64,000 nucleotides of DNA from Thozetella sp. PMI_491. Lineage: Eukaryota; Ascomycota; Sordariomycetes; Chaetosphaeriales; Chaetosphaeriaceae. Location: assembly GCA_021432635.1 (NCBI GenBank), contig MU270031.1:1065994-1129993 (forward strand), given 5' to 3'. Below are positions 9,160 through 21,177 of the stretch, piece by piece (the stretch's first letter is position 1; every line of letters begins with the position of its first letter). The notes under the pieces were generated by a model that saw nothing but the letters and a program-made list of their open reading frames with translations, was not told where the DNA came from and did not search any database. The translations under genes were made by a program, and so were the position numbers.

Positions 9160-10550
9160 TCATCGAAGGTCCCAGTCGATGTCTTCGGACTTGTAGTGGT
9201 CGGCCATGACATCGCTAAGATGGTGTCGAGTATAAGGCCCCCTGCGCTGGCGTGTTAGCATTGGCGACGACCGCCTGCACACGACAGCGAACTCACAAGT
9301 TTGTGATATACAGGTCGATCAGTTCAGGCTGGATGAACTCGGTCACCGGGCTCTCCACATTTACACCGTTGACCACAGTGCCTTCCGCGTAATTAACGAA
9401 GGCGCCGGCATCTCCTACCTCGACTAGCGCATCTAAATCGTAGGGGGTCTCGGGGCACAGCTTATACACGCCGGCCAGGACGATCACCGGCGTGGACTGC
9501 TCATGGGCTGCCCGCGCAATGATGCCGGCGCCACCCTCCGTGAGCACGCCCCCGTCGGCGACGACTGCGCGTGCGCCCAGGATGACCTTGTTGACCCTAG
9601 GCATGTATGCCATGGCGCCGCTGCTCGCGAGGCTGATCACCTTAGACCCCGCAGCCCCCAGCTTCTTGCGTAGTGAGGCGTGCGGCACTTCTGATGGGTC
9701 CTTAGGCACCACTATGCTGGCGATCAAGACGGTGAATTGCCTTTTAGTAGCTGCACGGGCGAGGAACCTCTCGACGCTCGGGGACGGCTGGTAAACGAGC
9801 ACGTAGTCGCCGGGCTGGATCTGGACATCGGCAAAGCCAGCGATCTGGTCGTCTACCTGGGTGATCTCGTCCATGATCTCCTCGATGCCGTCGATGACCT
9901 CAGAGCGGAGAGCCCGTGTGCTGGCTGCTTGGGGCTGGGCGAGTGGAGTTGAAGTCCCGGACGCTGTGACCGACTCAGCGGGGTCTGGCGCAGATAAGAG
10001 GTTGAACATGGACTTGGCAACATTAAAGGAGCCGGGGGCGAGCACGGAGGGGACCCGGGCTAGCGGGCTCGGGCCCGGGCGTGCGGGTACTGGGGTATGG
10101 CCGGCGGGGAGGCTCTGGAGATCCGGGACCGAGTCGTTGCCGAACTCATCGGCATTCCTGTCCTCAGACGCCTCGTCTCGAATCAAGCCCAACACTCGGC
10201 GCACAATGTTACCTATCACCAGCTCTCGAGGGGCAGCTCGGACAAGGCGAGTACCGACCCTCTGCACATTGGACAGCAGCTGGTCCACATCACGCCATTT
10301 GGACTTGGCCACAACCTGAAGGAGTATGTGGGCAGTGGCGGTGGCACAAGCATCTCCCTTCACTTGTCTTCTCTTGAGCAATCTAAAGAGGATCCAGTGT
10401 CAGACGTGTTGCGAGACAAGTCAGAGCATCCTCGAAAGATATATATACGCACGATAACAAACCCTCAATAGAAGCCTCGAGAGATTGCCCCTTGAGGGAC
10501 TTGAGCAGTTTGTCCAAGGTTGGCGCATAGCCAGCAGGTGGAGGGGCCAT
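9160..10550 (-). CDS. GCD7: Translation initiation factor eIF2B beta subunit (3 exons)
   Basis: Exons 10453-10550, 9297-10382 and 9160-9241 on the reverse strand give 421 residues. The N terminus MAPPPAGYAPTLDKLLKSLK is followed by LLKRRQVKGDACATATAHIL, AAPRELVIGNIVRRVLGLIR, then the Rossmann-like half with YMPRVNKVILGARAVVADGG, and the tail YTRHHLSDVMADHYKSEDI. This matches the beta subunit of the eIF2B guanine nucleotide exchange factor, part of its regulatory alpha-beta-delta core that senses phosphorylated eIF2. The alpha subunit is about 300 residues and lacks this tail. The last exon is small (82 nt) and is easily missed because the preceding frame runs into a stop just past a strong GTGAGT donor. 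The first donor (GTGCGT) was chosen by phase and homology. Confidence 0.93.
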
Positions 10551-11320
10551 AATGAGGCTGGACAGTTGCAGGGAAGAGAAAGAGCGAGGAGCGGCGTTGA
10601 TCGCGCGCTGGCTCGAGGGCTCGAGGTGGCTTTTCAGCGCGTCGCTAGGTGCCCTGTGAAATGGTATACGGCCGAGCCTCTGGTGACGTGCAGTTTGCGC
10701 TGGTGGTGCAGGGTGTTGCAAGAGACGTGGGCTACTTCGTATATGGGAAATATCACCACCTCGAGTTTCTGCTTTCTGTGAGTCAATGTGCACAGGACCC
10801 TCCACAGAGCTTTAGCTTGCACGCTTCGCTTTGGGGGTGGTTTGGCGGGGCACTGATACGTGGAACAAGCTGATACTGCGTAATCCGATCAACCCTCTAT
10901 AAGCACATTGGAGGGGTCCTTCACCAATCTTGTCTCGACCCCTCTACCCCACGAGCCCCGATTTCTCCATTTTTACGGTACCCGAATAACCCCGATTGAT
11001 AAATTAAGAGTGGGGGATTGTACAAAGTGGGGCGCAAAAAAAAAAAAGACCTAGCTCTAGCAATGGAGCTCGCAGTGAAAAAAAAAGTTTCTGCTCCCCA
11101 CCGAGCTTTCACCTCTACCGCGAGATCACGCTCTTTCGTTCGTGCAATTGCAACGACTGTCAGCACACTCTCTCGTCGTCGTCGGTGATCATTGAAATAC
11201 CGTCTATCCTTTCGGGCATTGACTGCGCGTATTTCATTCCCCCTCGTCTTCTACCTCCGAATCCCCAACAACCAACCCCTCCTACTCACATCTCCGACCC
11301 GCCTCTCCGACAAAGTCAAG
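10551..11320. promoter_or_regulatory. Divergent promoter region, GCD7/NHP2
   Basis: The start codons of two translation/ribosome-biogenesis genes on opposite strands flank this 770-base interval. It contains A-runs at about 11037 and 11080 close to the NHP2 side. Co-regulation is an inference. Confidence 0.4.
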
Positions 11321-12217
11321 ATGGCTGCCACCGCCGAGAAGCACTCCGCCAAGGATAAGTCGGAGAAGAAGTCCAAGAAGGACAAGAAAGAGAAGAAAGA
11401 GAAGCTCCTTGATGATGGCGTTAAGAAAGCCAAAAAAGACAAGAAGGAGAAGAAAGACAAAACGGCCAAGCTTGTCGACGCCGTTGAGCGCCAGCTCAAG
11501 GAAGACAATGTCAACACTGACGAAACCTTCTTCGATGAGAAGTCTAACGCTAGGGACGAGACTCTCGCTCCCTTTGCCTACCCTTACGCTCATGGCGCTA
11601 TGAAGGGCACGATTTTCGATGCCATCAAGCACGGTGAGTTTGATTGGTTTCCTCATTTTGTCTTCCCACTGCCTGCTGCAATGTACTGACCAGCCTTTCA
11701 CATAGCCAACAAGACGACCATGATTGCCCGTGGCGTCAAAGAGTGCCGCAAGGTGATCAAGAAGTATCCTTTCAAGGCTGAGGTTCTCAAGGGTGGAAAG
11801 GAGGCCCCGAACGTTGTGGTCATCATTGCTGCCGACGTTGCCCCCATGGAGGTTATCATGGCAATTCCGATGCTCTGCGAAGAGCACGCCGTTCCCTACA
11901 TGTTCGTCAAGTCTCGCATCGAGCTGGGCGCGGCTGCCGGAACCAAGCGCGCCACTTCGATTGTCGCGCTCACGACCAATGCCAAGAAGACCCCCGAGGC
12001 AGACAAGGCGGCTGAGCACGACAAGACAGTGAAGAAGTATCTCAAGGAGCTTGCTGCACTCGCTAGCCTTGCCAAAGAGGAATACGTCAAGCAGGTGCTT
12101 CCCTGGGTCCAAGGCACCCACCCCGAGCAGATTACTCATGCCCAGCACCGCTACGTCAATATGACGATCGCTGGCATCACGGTTCCCGGCCGCGGCCGTC
12201 CGATTGTTACCGACTAG
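11321..12217 (+). CDS. NHP2: H/ACA RNP protein NHP2 (2 exons)
   Basis: Exons 11321-11633 and 11706-12217 encode 274 residues. After a very Lys-rich N terminus (residues about 6-50, mostly KK/KD/KE) comes an L7Ae/L30e/S12e/Gadd45 domain: TTMIARGVKECRKVIKKYPF, then NVVVIIAADVAPMEVIMAIP, LCEEHAVPYMFVKSRIELG and ATSIVAL. The LCEEHAVPY and ELGAAAGTKR blocks match NHP2, the H/ACA snoRNP core protein used in rRNA pseudouridylation and telomerase RNA binding in some lineages. It is longer than yeast NHP2 (156 residues) because of the basic N terminus and a charged insert near residues 210-235. Ribosomal protein eL8 has the same fold but a different N terminus. The intron splits an Ala codon. Confidence 0.85.
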
Positions 12218-13326
12218 GACTCGTTCAATCAGCTGTTCCCCACGCGTGAGCGCTCTCCGGCTCACTCGGTCGATCGCGGTCGCTCTCGCAAGAACAAACC
12301 GCGCTTCCGCATCCGTCACCAGCCCTACCACCGGGGCGATCGACGTTAAATTCCCATTGACCCGGCCTGGCCTGCCCTTTGTGGTCCCAGTTTTCCTCGA
12401 TCGCCCGGATTTGGCGATCTAGCATAGGAGAGCAATCTGGACTCTTTTTGACAGGGAAGTTTTCTGAGGCAGGTAGCCAGGCTGGCAGGAGGATATTGAC
12501 ACATGCCCTATTGTTGCAGGCCCATTCAGAGTGGCCTTTTGATGATCCCTTGTATGCAGGTTTGGAGGTACATGGCGCATGTTAGGCGTTTGGCATCTTC
12601 CAGCCAAGGATAGGCAGGCGTACAGGGTAGTGATCACGGATCCGATTCCATCAAGGTCAGGGCCAACCAGATAGTCGCTAGGCATCAACTTTGCTTTCAG
12701 ACATATCATGCCTCCCCAGTCGTGAAGCTTCTGAACATGTCATAGCCAATACGTGTCACTGTGCAACGAGCCTGGCAAGGAATCTAGTCAACGAGTTTTT
12801 TGGGGGGTGAAGGAAAGGTTTCTTTTTTTTTTCACATCCCACGGAAGTCTGGTTGGTGCCAGTGAGAACCTAGGCGATACTCGTTTCTATGAATCTCTCT
12901 CACGTGAGGGTCAAGTGTGGGGGAACCGTGGATGGTACAAGGAAAGCCTAATGAACATGATTACTGTTGACTGTCAAAGTGCAAGTCCACAAGGATTCTG
13001 CTCTACTCGCCCGAGCCGTCTTCTCTTATTCTCCCGAGAACAAGCTATTTACAAGTACACTTTGTTTCACGTTGCTTGCACGCGAAACCCCATTGCCAGT
13101 CTTTCCCTGCTGACCGGCCTTTTCTCGGCAGTAACAATCATCCGTCTCTATTCCTTCCCCTCCTATTCCGAGCGGAAGGCACTGCGGCCCAGGGATGGTC
13201 CAGAGCTACCGTAGGTGCTGCAAGAGGCCGAGTGTTAGTACGACGGGGAATCCTTTATCACGTAGTTGGTACGGGAGGCCAGCCCGGAGCAGGAGGGATC
13301 ATGGACCGTGGTAAGGGGCCGACTTG
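12218..13326. other. Intergenic, NHP2 to DUF1761 gene
   Basis: This interval lies between converging genes. A 153-codon frame at 12753-13214 lacks an ATG start and any domain. I see no gene. Confidence 0.5.
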
Positions 13327-14065
13327 CTACTCGAAGGGGTTGGTCCGCGTTCCCCACCAGGTGAGGAAGACCGACAGGCCGACGGTCTCGAAGAGCTTGG
13401 TGATGACGTTGACGCCGACGGTCTCTAGGGCACGTTTCTCCGTAAAGACCTGGGCGAGGACCTAGGGTCGAGGTGATCAAGCTCGTTAGTTTCCCGTTTG
13501 CTCTTATGGAGTCGCCACGGCCCCCGAGTGAGGGCCATAGGGCTAGGGCGGTGCAACTTACCCCTGGGGCGCTGGTGGACAGGAAGATCAGACCGCCTAG
13601 GTAGGCGGCACCCTTGTAGCTGAGGGTTCCGGTGGCATTGATCAAGGCGCCAACGCCGTACGACTGCAGGGCCGAGCCGACGAGCGAGGTGCCCCAGGCG
13701 ATGGCAGCGCCAGAGGCCTCCTGGGAGCGGATGAATTCCTCCTTGGTGTTGGCCGCCTTGGCACGCTGGTAGGTCTGGCCGAGCAAGGGCGCCAGAATGG
13801 CCAGCTCAGCCGTGTGGTTGAAGGCCGTGCCGAGGGCAATAGCCGAGGGCTTCACGGGAGGGAGATCTAGCGGGAGCATGTGAGCATGCGATCGATCCAT
13901 AGGTCAATGGGACATGGGAAGCATCCGAGAAGCTCAGCTGTACACCAGTAAAGCTTAACTGAGCACCATGGTCGCTCTGTTGAGATGAATTGGCCCCCGA
14001 GGAAGCTTCGTGGTGGACTCTACCTCTGAAGGCATAGACGGGCATCACTTACAGTGCAGAGACAT
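13327..14065 (-). CDS. DUF1761 integral membrane protein (3 exons)
   Basis: Exons 14053-14065, 13562-13866 and 13327-13461 on the reverse strand yield 150 residues. The protein has about four hydrophobic segments and the block PSAIALGTAFNHTAELAIL, then AWGTSLVGSALQSYGVGALI, AAYLGGLIFLSTSAPG, and the C-terminal ETVGLSVFLTWWGTRT. This arrangement resembles the DUF1761 family of small four-helix membrane proteins of unknown function. The 13-nt first exon (ATGTCTCTGCACT) was chosen because a good GTAAGT donor follows it and the phase fits. An alternative start inside the intron, near 13900, would give MDRSHAHM and no first intron. The function is not known. Confidence 0.7.
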
Positions 14066-15840
14066 GGTGAGTTGTCTTTATTTGCAGGTTGAGGGATCTT
14101 TCCTGTACTCTCGTGGGTTTTGGAGTTGCAGTTCGTAATCTGTTGGTCAAGCGGATGGGCCAAAATTCAGAGGGCGAGAGGAGAGTTGGAGGGCCGGTGT
14201 CGCCATATATAAGGTCTGCTTGCATCGCAGCTTTGTTAGCTCACCCGAGCGGGAGAGCTGTGTGATGATGTCACCACTTTGGCCCGGCCGCAGCTGAAGC
14301 GCCCCGCATTGGCGCTAGTGCGGGTCCTGTGGTGCGCAACTTCTCCAGGGCCCCTCCACTAAACTGAAGGCAAGCTCCGGGACGAGCGCGGGGCTGGGCC
14401 TGCTTGGTGATTCAGATACACTTGCCCGTGGAACAGTACTTGAGTTTTGACTTTTTGGGCAGCAGCCTGCACAGCATGGACCGCGCAACTGGGCCTCTGT
14501 CGACTCGCCCGGCCTGGACGCGGAGCGATTATCGATGGCGACCCAACTCGACGGCTTGCTTCTCTTGTGTCTGCAAGCTTCTGCCGCCGCAAGTTGCCAA
14601 GCCCGGCGCCGAATTCATGCCCCTTGCTTGAGCTCCCCTTCGCCCAGGAGAAAACAAGCGCCGTGGTGCTTTTTGCTGCATCGTGGCTTGCAGTGGCTGC
14701 TCCGCTTTCTATACCAGCACCAAAGAAGTTTCTCGTAGGCGCTGCTAGCCCGAGCACGTAATGACAACGCATTCACGCCTTTGCCGCTGCTTCCAAGCTT
14801 TTCCTTACATCTGTCTTACGGCCCTTCCTCCGTATACTGCCCGCAACTTGAACCGAGAGGGCAGCATACCTGCCCTCTCCGTGCCGTTCCAACGTGCTCA
14901 GCTGGGAGTCAGCTGTGGAATGCGGCAGTGGTAAATATAACTCTAGCATCCTTGCTATCACGCGGCCGAGGATCGTTTAGGCTCTCTAGTTTCTGTATAC
15001 TCTCTTGCTGTGAAAGAGATCAAACGGTGTAGACCTTACGCCTCAAGGCCGTCTGGCACGACCCTTGCAGAGCTGAAGAGTCTCCGTACGTTGACAGTCA
15101 GACTTCTGCATGTTGGATGAGATTTCAATACTTGGTTGATGGCCACCCACCCACTTACACTCGAGTTTGGCCCCTTCAGAGGGTAAATCTTGCAGTTGCC
15201 CAAACGGGGTTTGTAGCGTAGCATGACCCTCGCGCTTGCGTCATGGAGGAAAGACGCCACCCCACAGATGGTGCAGAGTCAAAGCATCACAATGACAACA
15301 CGACCGCCACATCCAGAGACCCTGATCCCAAACCCCTGGCCAGCCCCCTCTTTCACCAACATGGCATACCAGGGGTAGAATCGGCTGGTACCGCCAGCTT
15401 CACAACCGTTAGCCTGCAGCGGCCCAGAAAAGGTTCCCGTCTGAACAAACTTCTTTACCTGGCAAGCTGGGCATTGCAAAGTTAACTGGCGGGATGGGGA
15501 GGCGCTTTGGCAGCACGGTGTAACCTCACACCCCCCTTGCATATGTCAAACCTGTGCAAGGCATAGCCATGGCAGCACCGCAGCCAAGACAAGCAGAAGG
15601 AGCGGTGCCAGGTCACTGCTGGGTTCCTCGATGTAACATAAAGACAGTATGGATATGATGAATATGCCAGCGCGCTGTCTACCACCCACCAAAAAAAAAA
15701 TACACCATGCGGCATCTACAGGCCTACAATACACTCGTGGAACTCCTGGATGCGATGCTCTCCGCCAGACGAGCCTCATGGTAATCATCATTATTAAACT
15801 TTTCCGCTGCCTGCCCTCACTCGGCTCGCCTCGACCGTTC
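14066..15840. other. Intergenic, DUF1761 gene to NEM1
   Basis: There are several short overlapping frames on both strands but none with a domain, splice support or codon pattern like the neighbours. I see nothing convincing here beyond UTR and promoter sequence. Confidence 0.5.
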
Positions 15841-17526
15841 TCACGACATGTGCTGACCATCCTCGCCCCCACGCAGCGCCAGGAGGGCCCGGACGTCCGA
15901 CACATACTGGAGGCCCTCTAGCAGCGGGACGAGGTGTAGCAGGTCGTTGTCCGTAGGGTCGCTAATCCAGCCCTGGATCGGTATGGCGTTGTCTACGGAA
16001 GCACGGTAAGCAAAACGGCGAATGCAGCAAAACAAGAGAAAAGGCTAGCATAAGACAGAGAAAGGTGGGCAGGAAGAGTCGCTGGAAAACCTACCCTGAT
16101 GGAACATGTAGCTGAGCGGGCTGTTGTCCAGGATCATGACCTTGCTCAGATCCGGCTCGACGGAGCTCAGGTCCTTGATGAAGGCCCCGTGGCGAAAGGT
16201 GCAGTGCTGCCGGTAGAAGCGGCCCGAGAAGTACTTGCGGTCACTCTCCAGCCAGTCGATGACAGGGTCCGCGTACTCCTGGACCGAGGCGGTGAAAACC
16301 ACTAGGTTGTACCACTTGCTCACCCGGCGCAGAAAGTCGTCGCAGTACGGCCGCTTGTGCACGTAGTACAGGATCGGGTGCTGGGGGCCGATCGATGCCT
16401 GTCCGCTCACGCCCACGTACGTCGTGCTCAGGCGCACCTCCACCATGTGTCCGGTGCTCATCCGCCCGCCCTTCGACATGCTGTGGATTAGCGTCTCGTC
16501 GAGGTCAAGGATCAAGGTCTTCTGGCGCTTCGGATCTGCCGCCTCTACGTTGATGTACGACGGCTGGCGCCGCGGGATGAGGGGCCGCGGCGGTGCCGGC
16601 GTCTTAGGGTATTTGGTGAGCGCGCTCACCGGCGACGTCGGTGATTTGAGTTGCGCCGAGATGTCATTCGCACCGCCCCCCTCGGAGCCCCGGCTGCCTG
16701 TCGACTTCGCCTTGCGGTGCTTCTGCTGTCGCAAGGTATCGTCGGCGTGCAGCTTAATGCGGATGGACCGCCGCGCCGGAGCAATCTCCTCGGTATCTTG
16801 GAGCGACTTGGAGCGGGCGTGGCGTCCCGTGCTGTGGGCGCCGTCCTCACGCCTGTCTGGGTCTGACTCGGACTCGGACGACAGCCCGGAGGACGTCGAG
16901 CTGCCTGACGCGAAATGGCGGTGCCTTGACGCCCGGGCTTCCCCGGGCCTCATCCCGTTCGCCCCTGCTGTCCTGTCCGTCCCTTTCTCGCTGACCACTG
17001 GCTCTCCGTAAGCGTTCAGGGCCACCTTTCTCGTATTCCTACTAGGGCCGCCAAACAGCTTCCGAAGCTGAAGCAGCGGCGCGAAGCGGCCGTCCTCGTC
17101 GTACAGGCAGGCAATTAGGTAGACGCCCGGTGCGGCGAGGGTAGAGAGCACCCATCGTATCGAGTTAATGAAGGTGCTGGCTATGCGCCTCGGCAGTAGA
17201 TGCCACAGGGAGCCTCGGGGGCTGATCTCCTTGGACTCGCTGTACGATAGCAAAGGCGTGTCCTCGCCAGCATCGAAGTCGCGCTCGTCTGAGGGCGGGA
17301 CGTGTGCCTCGTAGTCGTCCGAGCCGGGTGTCATGGCCGGGTCTCTCTCGCTCGCCACCGCCGCCGGCTCGTCGCCAGCGCGGCCGTGGGCATGCTCGTG
17401 GTCGTCGTCTTCGTCGTCGTCGGACCGCACGGTCAGGCCGCCGAGAGCGCTCAGAGAGTTCGTCCGCGTCGGCGTGGGGCTGGCAGGGGGCGAGACGCGG
17501 GCTGAGATTATGTTGAGCGAGTTCAT
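15841..17526 (-). CDS. NEM1: NEM1/Dullard-type HAD phosphatase (2 exons)
   Basis: Exons 16095-17526 and 15841-15992 on the reverse strand encode 527 residues. A disordered acidic N terminus (residues 33-95) precedes a hydrophobic segment (about 118-141). A second disordered region follows, then a C-terminal FCP1-like (NIF) phosphatase domain. The catalytic motif LILDLDETLIHSM has its first Asp near residue 341, followed by VVFTASVQEYADPVID and KVMILDNSP. The second exon supplies NAIPIQGWISDPTDNDLLHL. In fungi Nem1 with Spo7 dephosphorylates the lipin Pah1 at the nuclear/ER membrane and so controls triacylglycerol versus phospholipid synthesis. The reading frame stays open for 141 codons upstream, but MNSLNIIS is the likely start. 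Confidence 0.9.
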
Positions 17527-19344
17527 ATTTCGGCCGGCGCGGAGATCGCCATGGGCAGGTTGCGCGGGCCGATTGGGGAAGAAGGTACTTGTATCGTCGG
17601 ATTTAATTCCCGGGGGAAGCAAGTCGAGGGACACGAAATGGTCGCGCCGCCCAGGAACCGTGTTGACACCCGAGGTAAGGGGGTCACCGTTTCGCTGCGT
17701 GGCTTCCGTGCGCGCAACCGCGGACCCGGCGGTTGGGATGCTTGGTGGCAATTTTGTTGGCGGAGGTTTGGGGATGCCGGGAAACGAGCGTGTGGGTGAT
17801 AAAGCGGCACAGGTGACGAGGATAAAACGGACCACGCGGTTGGTTGAGAAGTTCAATGGGGCCTCGCCCGTGGTAGACTGGGGCGAGCGCAAGGAGGCAG
17901 AGGGAAAAAAAAAAAATAAGAGCCAAACCTCGGCAGCTGACCACTGCAATCTTCTTGTGGACGATGGGTATCTCTTAATTGGTTTCTCCTTCCTTTTTTT
18001 CTCTTCCTGCTATCTAACGGGTAGTATCATATGGAGGCTTCCTTTCTTGCTGGGGAGAAGGAAGAAATACCAACTGGCCCGAGGCAAGACTGAAAGAAAA
18101 AGCAAAGCGTGGCGGGACAGGTGGTCGAAGGGGCGAAGCCTTTGTTCGACGGTGGTGCTACAACACTGAGCGCATCGAGTACGTACCTATTACCTACCTG
18201 AGGTATCTAGGGTGCTACTACCTTAGGCATGGTACAGCGCGGCATCAGCACCAGCTGATCCCAGGTCCCCCCTCCCCAAAACCCCCCAACAACAGCTGCT
18301 GCGCCTGGGGCACCCCCCAACCTATTGCAGTGCCCCCGCTGTCGGCCCAGCTCGGGAGAGTGGGTTTGCCGTCCGCTAGCAACCCGCGCTAGCCAGGCAA
18401 GCTCGAGGCAGGCGCAGCTCCCACCACATAGAGGCTCCTTGGGTTCACGTGGTAGCCCATTCCCGGACCATTCTGCGGGGTTCGTCGTGAAGGCTCCAGT
18501 TTCAATGCGACAACTGCAGCCGCCTGTCGAGGGTGAGCGGCTGCCGCCGGCCCCAGCGCACCTGCCCTATGTATGCATCTTTGCATCGTGAGAGCCGCGA
18601 CTGCTCGTAAGCTTCCTTCACCTCTAGGCTAGCACAACCTCACAGGAGAAAAAAATCTGGGGTCGGGACACTCAATTCCAGTAGATGGTGTGTCGAGGCA
18701 AGGAGACAGGCTGTGGGTTTGCCCAATTCCGAGCATCCGGTGACCCCAGGCTGACGCCGGGGCTGTCGCAACTAACACCCTGACCATGGTATTCCCAATG
18801 CTCATCCCTCTGTTCTTCCTTCTACCTCGGGTTTGCTAGATCTTGAAGAAGAAACCGGGCATATCCAACTTCAATACACTCGATTGCTTCTCGGAAATCT
18901 CCTCAACGCACCCTGCCACTCTTAGCTTGTGCTTACTGGGTGGTGCTTACGCTGTAAGTGGCCCCGGGAGGTCTCCCTCTTAACCTGGGGGGCTTCTCAA
19001 CTATCTATTGCCATGCATGCTGTACGTTGCTTCAAGGCAGCCGGCCGCGATAATATTTCACCAAAGCTTTCCGCGATATCCACAGTTTCGTTGAAACGAA
19101 CGAGGATGCCCCGTGTAGCTATCCTATTCGTTAGAGGCGGCCTGTTGGTAGGCCAGGGCGCTTAGAGCTCAGCCTACCAACTGTATATATCCGCGACCCC
19201 AGGACGAAAAGCCTGTGGGGATTTTAAGCCGAGTAGCATTGAACAAGCATATACTCTGCCTAGGTTCTAACCACCAGCTCGTCGACATGCCGGACCTGCG
19301 CAAGCCCGACACAATTCTGACGGCCTCCTCCCCACACGTCCACC
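17527..19344. other. Intergenic, NEM1 to HET gene
   Basis: This is the upstream sequence of both flanking genes. It contains short TACCT/AGGTA-type motifs near 18180-18235 and A-runs near 17905. A TATATAT run at 19194-19200, about 145 bases before the HET start, could be a TATA box. No gene is supported. Confidence 0.5.
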
Positions 19345-21177
19345 ATGCGCCTTCTGCATGTTGACACCCTCGAACTTGAAGAGTTCAACGAATCTGCCAT
19401 CCCTAAATACGCCATTCTATCGCACACATGGGGCAAAGAAGAGGTCACGTTACAGGACCTGCAGCATCACTATCGAGAGCGCAGCCTCCTAGCTTTAGGC
19501 CGCCAACTGGAGCCGGATTATCAACGGTCAAAGCCTGTCTACGAACAGGCTGGGTTTTCGAAGATTTCTAAATTTGCACAATGGGCCCGAAATCTTGGAT
19601 ATCGATACATTTGGATCGATACGTGCTGCATCAACAAGACCAGCAGTGCCGAACTGAGCGAGGCTATTAACTCTATGTTTCGATGGTATAAGTACGCCGA
19701 CCTCTGTGGTGCTTACATGTCCGATGTTTTTGGTACTCTCGAAGACCAAACTGGCATGGTTGAGTTCAAACGCAGCAGATGGTTTACGCGTGGTTGGACT
19801 CTCCAGGAGCTCCTCTGCCCAGCAGACCTGGTGTTTCTTAATGCCTCCTGGACGCCGATTGGTACCAAGAACTCGATTCCGGCAGACAAAAGGTTTCTTC
19901 GTGAAAGGCTGGCATGCCAATCTATCGACCGTTTGCCAACTACATGTTCCACTATAGCTAGTATTACCGGTATTGACGAACAATGCCTGAAGTCGCTCGA
20001 CTGCCTCGACTCCTTCGACATCGCAACTCGCATGTACTGGTCATCAAAGAGAGAGACAACCAAAAAGGAAGACGCGGCCTACTGTCTTATGGGAATCCTT
20101 GGAATCAAGATGCCATTGCTTTATGGCGAAGAGGAGCAGGCGTTGATCCGCCTTCAAGAGGAGGTCATGAATCGCAACGAAGACATATCGTCGCTCGCCT
20201 GGGGCGTTGGCATGCGCTCTTGCGCTCTTGCTTCTAGGAACGATGGGCTATTGGCGAGCTCCTTGTTAAGTTTTTCTAAAATTAATTCGATACTACTAAC
20301 CGACTTTGCCCTCGCTTCCACCAGGATCCGGAACTGCTGGGAAAGGCCACTGCAAGATGGAGGAGGTCCACCAGCTGAGTTTACCAACCGCGGTTTGCAT
20401 ATTACCTTACCGATCATCGACGCCGGACCCCATGTCAAATACGCTATTATACGGCGAGAGCTTGGCGGAAGAGTACAGCTCATTATACTTCCGTTAATTC
20501 ACGAAAGTGGTTATGTCTATTCCAGGTCACTATCCGCGAACCCGTGGTGCCTTAGCCATCTTCCAGAGCAGGATGTTACGATTCAGACAAAGACCATCTA
20601 CATTCGGAGGCGACCACGTCCCATAGATATATCGCGTTGCAATAAGCTTCTTCGATACCCACAGTTGGCCAGGTATGGATACGTCCTTATCGACAGCTTC
20701 CCGCCCACTTCTTTCCTATCCCCTACGGAGCAAGATACGGCAGTCATCGATGATAGCATACCTGGAGAGGTTTTGCTGAGATTCAAGGTTCCTGGGACCG
20801 GAGATTCATTGCCCCGGATCATTCTATTATCGATATCATTTGAGCACCAGAAGGTGGCCTTGGTCGAGTCTGAGGATGACGGCGGCAGCATTTTGGATGT
20901 GCTAGCCCAGAAGCGCCACGGTCGCAACGCAAAGTTCTCTACTTCAGTTAATGTGCCCGGGATCGGAACCCTTCACGCGAGTTTCGTCGCCGAGGCTAGT
21001 GACGGCCGGGCTGAGGTTATTCTTCAGTTTGATGTTCCAGAAACCGGAAAATATGCCACCAAGATCGATGATAGATTTGCTGTGCACCAGCCTTGGGTTG
21101 AAGTGCGTGACAGCAGCGCGGCTAAGGGCCTCGTACTCGTTATTTGGCTGATCATATATTTGTACTACTTACGATAA
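19345..21177 (+). CDS. HET-domain protein with C-terminal hydrophobic end
   Basis: This is a single 610-codon frame with no intron. It starts MRLLHVDTLELEEF, a typical HET start. HET blocks follow: YAILSHTWG (residues 22-30), GYRYIWIDTCCIN (85-97), MFRWYKYADLCGAYMSDV (111-128) and SRWFTRGWTLQELL (144-157), then the KKEDAAYCLMGILGIKMPLLYGEE block. In filamentous ascomycetes HET domains trigger vegetative incompatibility cell death, often with a partner gene. The C-terminal half (about 300-590) shows no domain I recognise. The last 20 residues (GLVLVIWLIIYLYYLR) are hydrophobic and could be a tail anchor. It lacks the NACHT and WD parts of HET-E/D. The function of this copy is not known. Confidence 0.9.
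   Translation: MRLLHVDTLELEEFNESAIPKYAILSHTWGKEEVTLQDLQHHYRERSLLALGRQLEPDYQRSKPVYEQAGFSKISKFAQWARNLGYRYIWIDTCCINKTSSAELSEAINSMFRWYKYADLCGAYMSDVFGTLEDQTGMVEFKRSRWFTRGWTLQELLCPADLVFLNASWTPIGTKNSIPADKRFLRERLACQSIDRLPTTCSTIASITGIDEQCLKSLDCLDSFDIATRMYWSSKRETTKKEDAAYCLMGILGIKMPLLYGEEEQALIRLQEEVMNRNEDISSLAWGVGMRSCALASRNDGLLASSLLSFSKINSILLTDFALASTRIRNCWERPLQDGGGPPAEFTNRGLHITLPIIDAGPHVKYAIIRRELGGRVQLIILPLIHESGYVYSRSLSANPWCLSHLPEQDVTIQTKTIYIRRRPRPIDISRCNKLLRYPQLARYGYVLIDSFPPTSFLSPTEQDTAVIDDSIPGEVLLRFKVPGTGDSLPRIILLSISFEHQKVALVESEDDGGSILDVLAQKRHGRNAKFSTSVNVPGIGTLHASFVAEASDGRAEVILQFDVPETGKYATKIDDRFAVHQPWVEVRDSSAAKGLVLVIWLIIYLYYLR

Noticed and set aside
11282-12331. 349-codon minus-strand frame over NHP2
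   Set aside because: It is antisense of a well-supported conserved gene and has Leu/Phe-rich low complexity mirroring Lys/Glu codons.
13866-13900. Start codon near 13900 for the DUF1761 gene
   Set aside because: It lies inside a plausible intron; the short first exon at 14053-14065 gives a better N terminus. It is kept only as an alternative.
17527-17949. N-terminal extension of NEM1 by 141 codons
   Set aside because: The frame is open but low-complexity; the MNSLNIIS start agrees with the usual protein beginning in this group as far as I recall.
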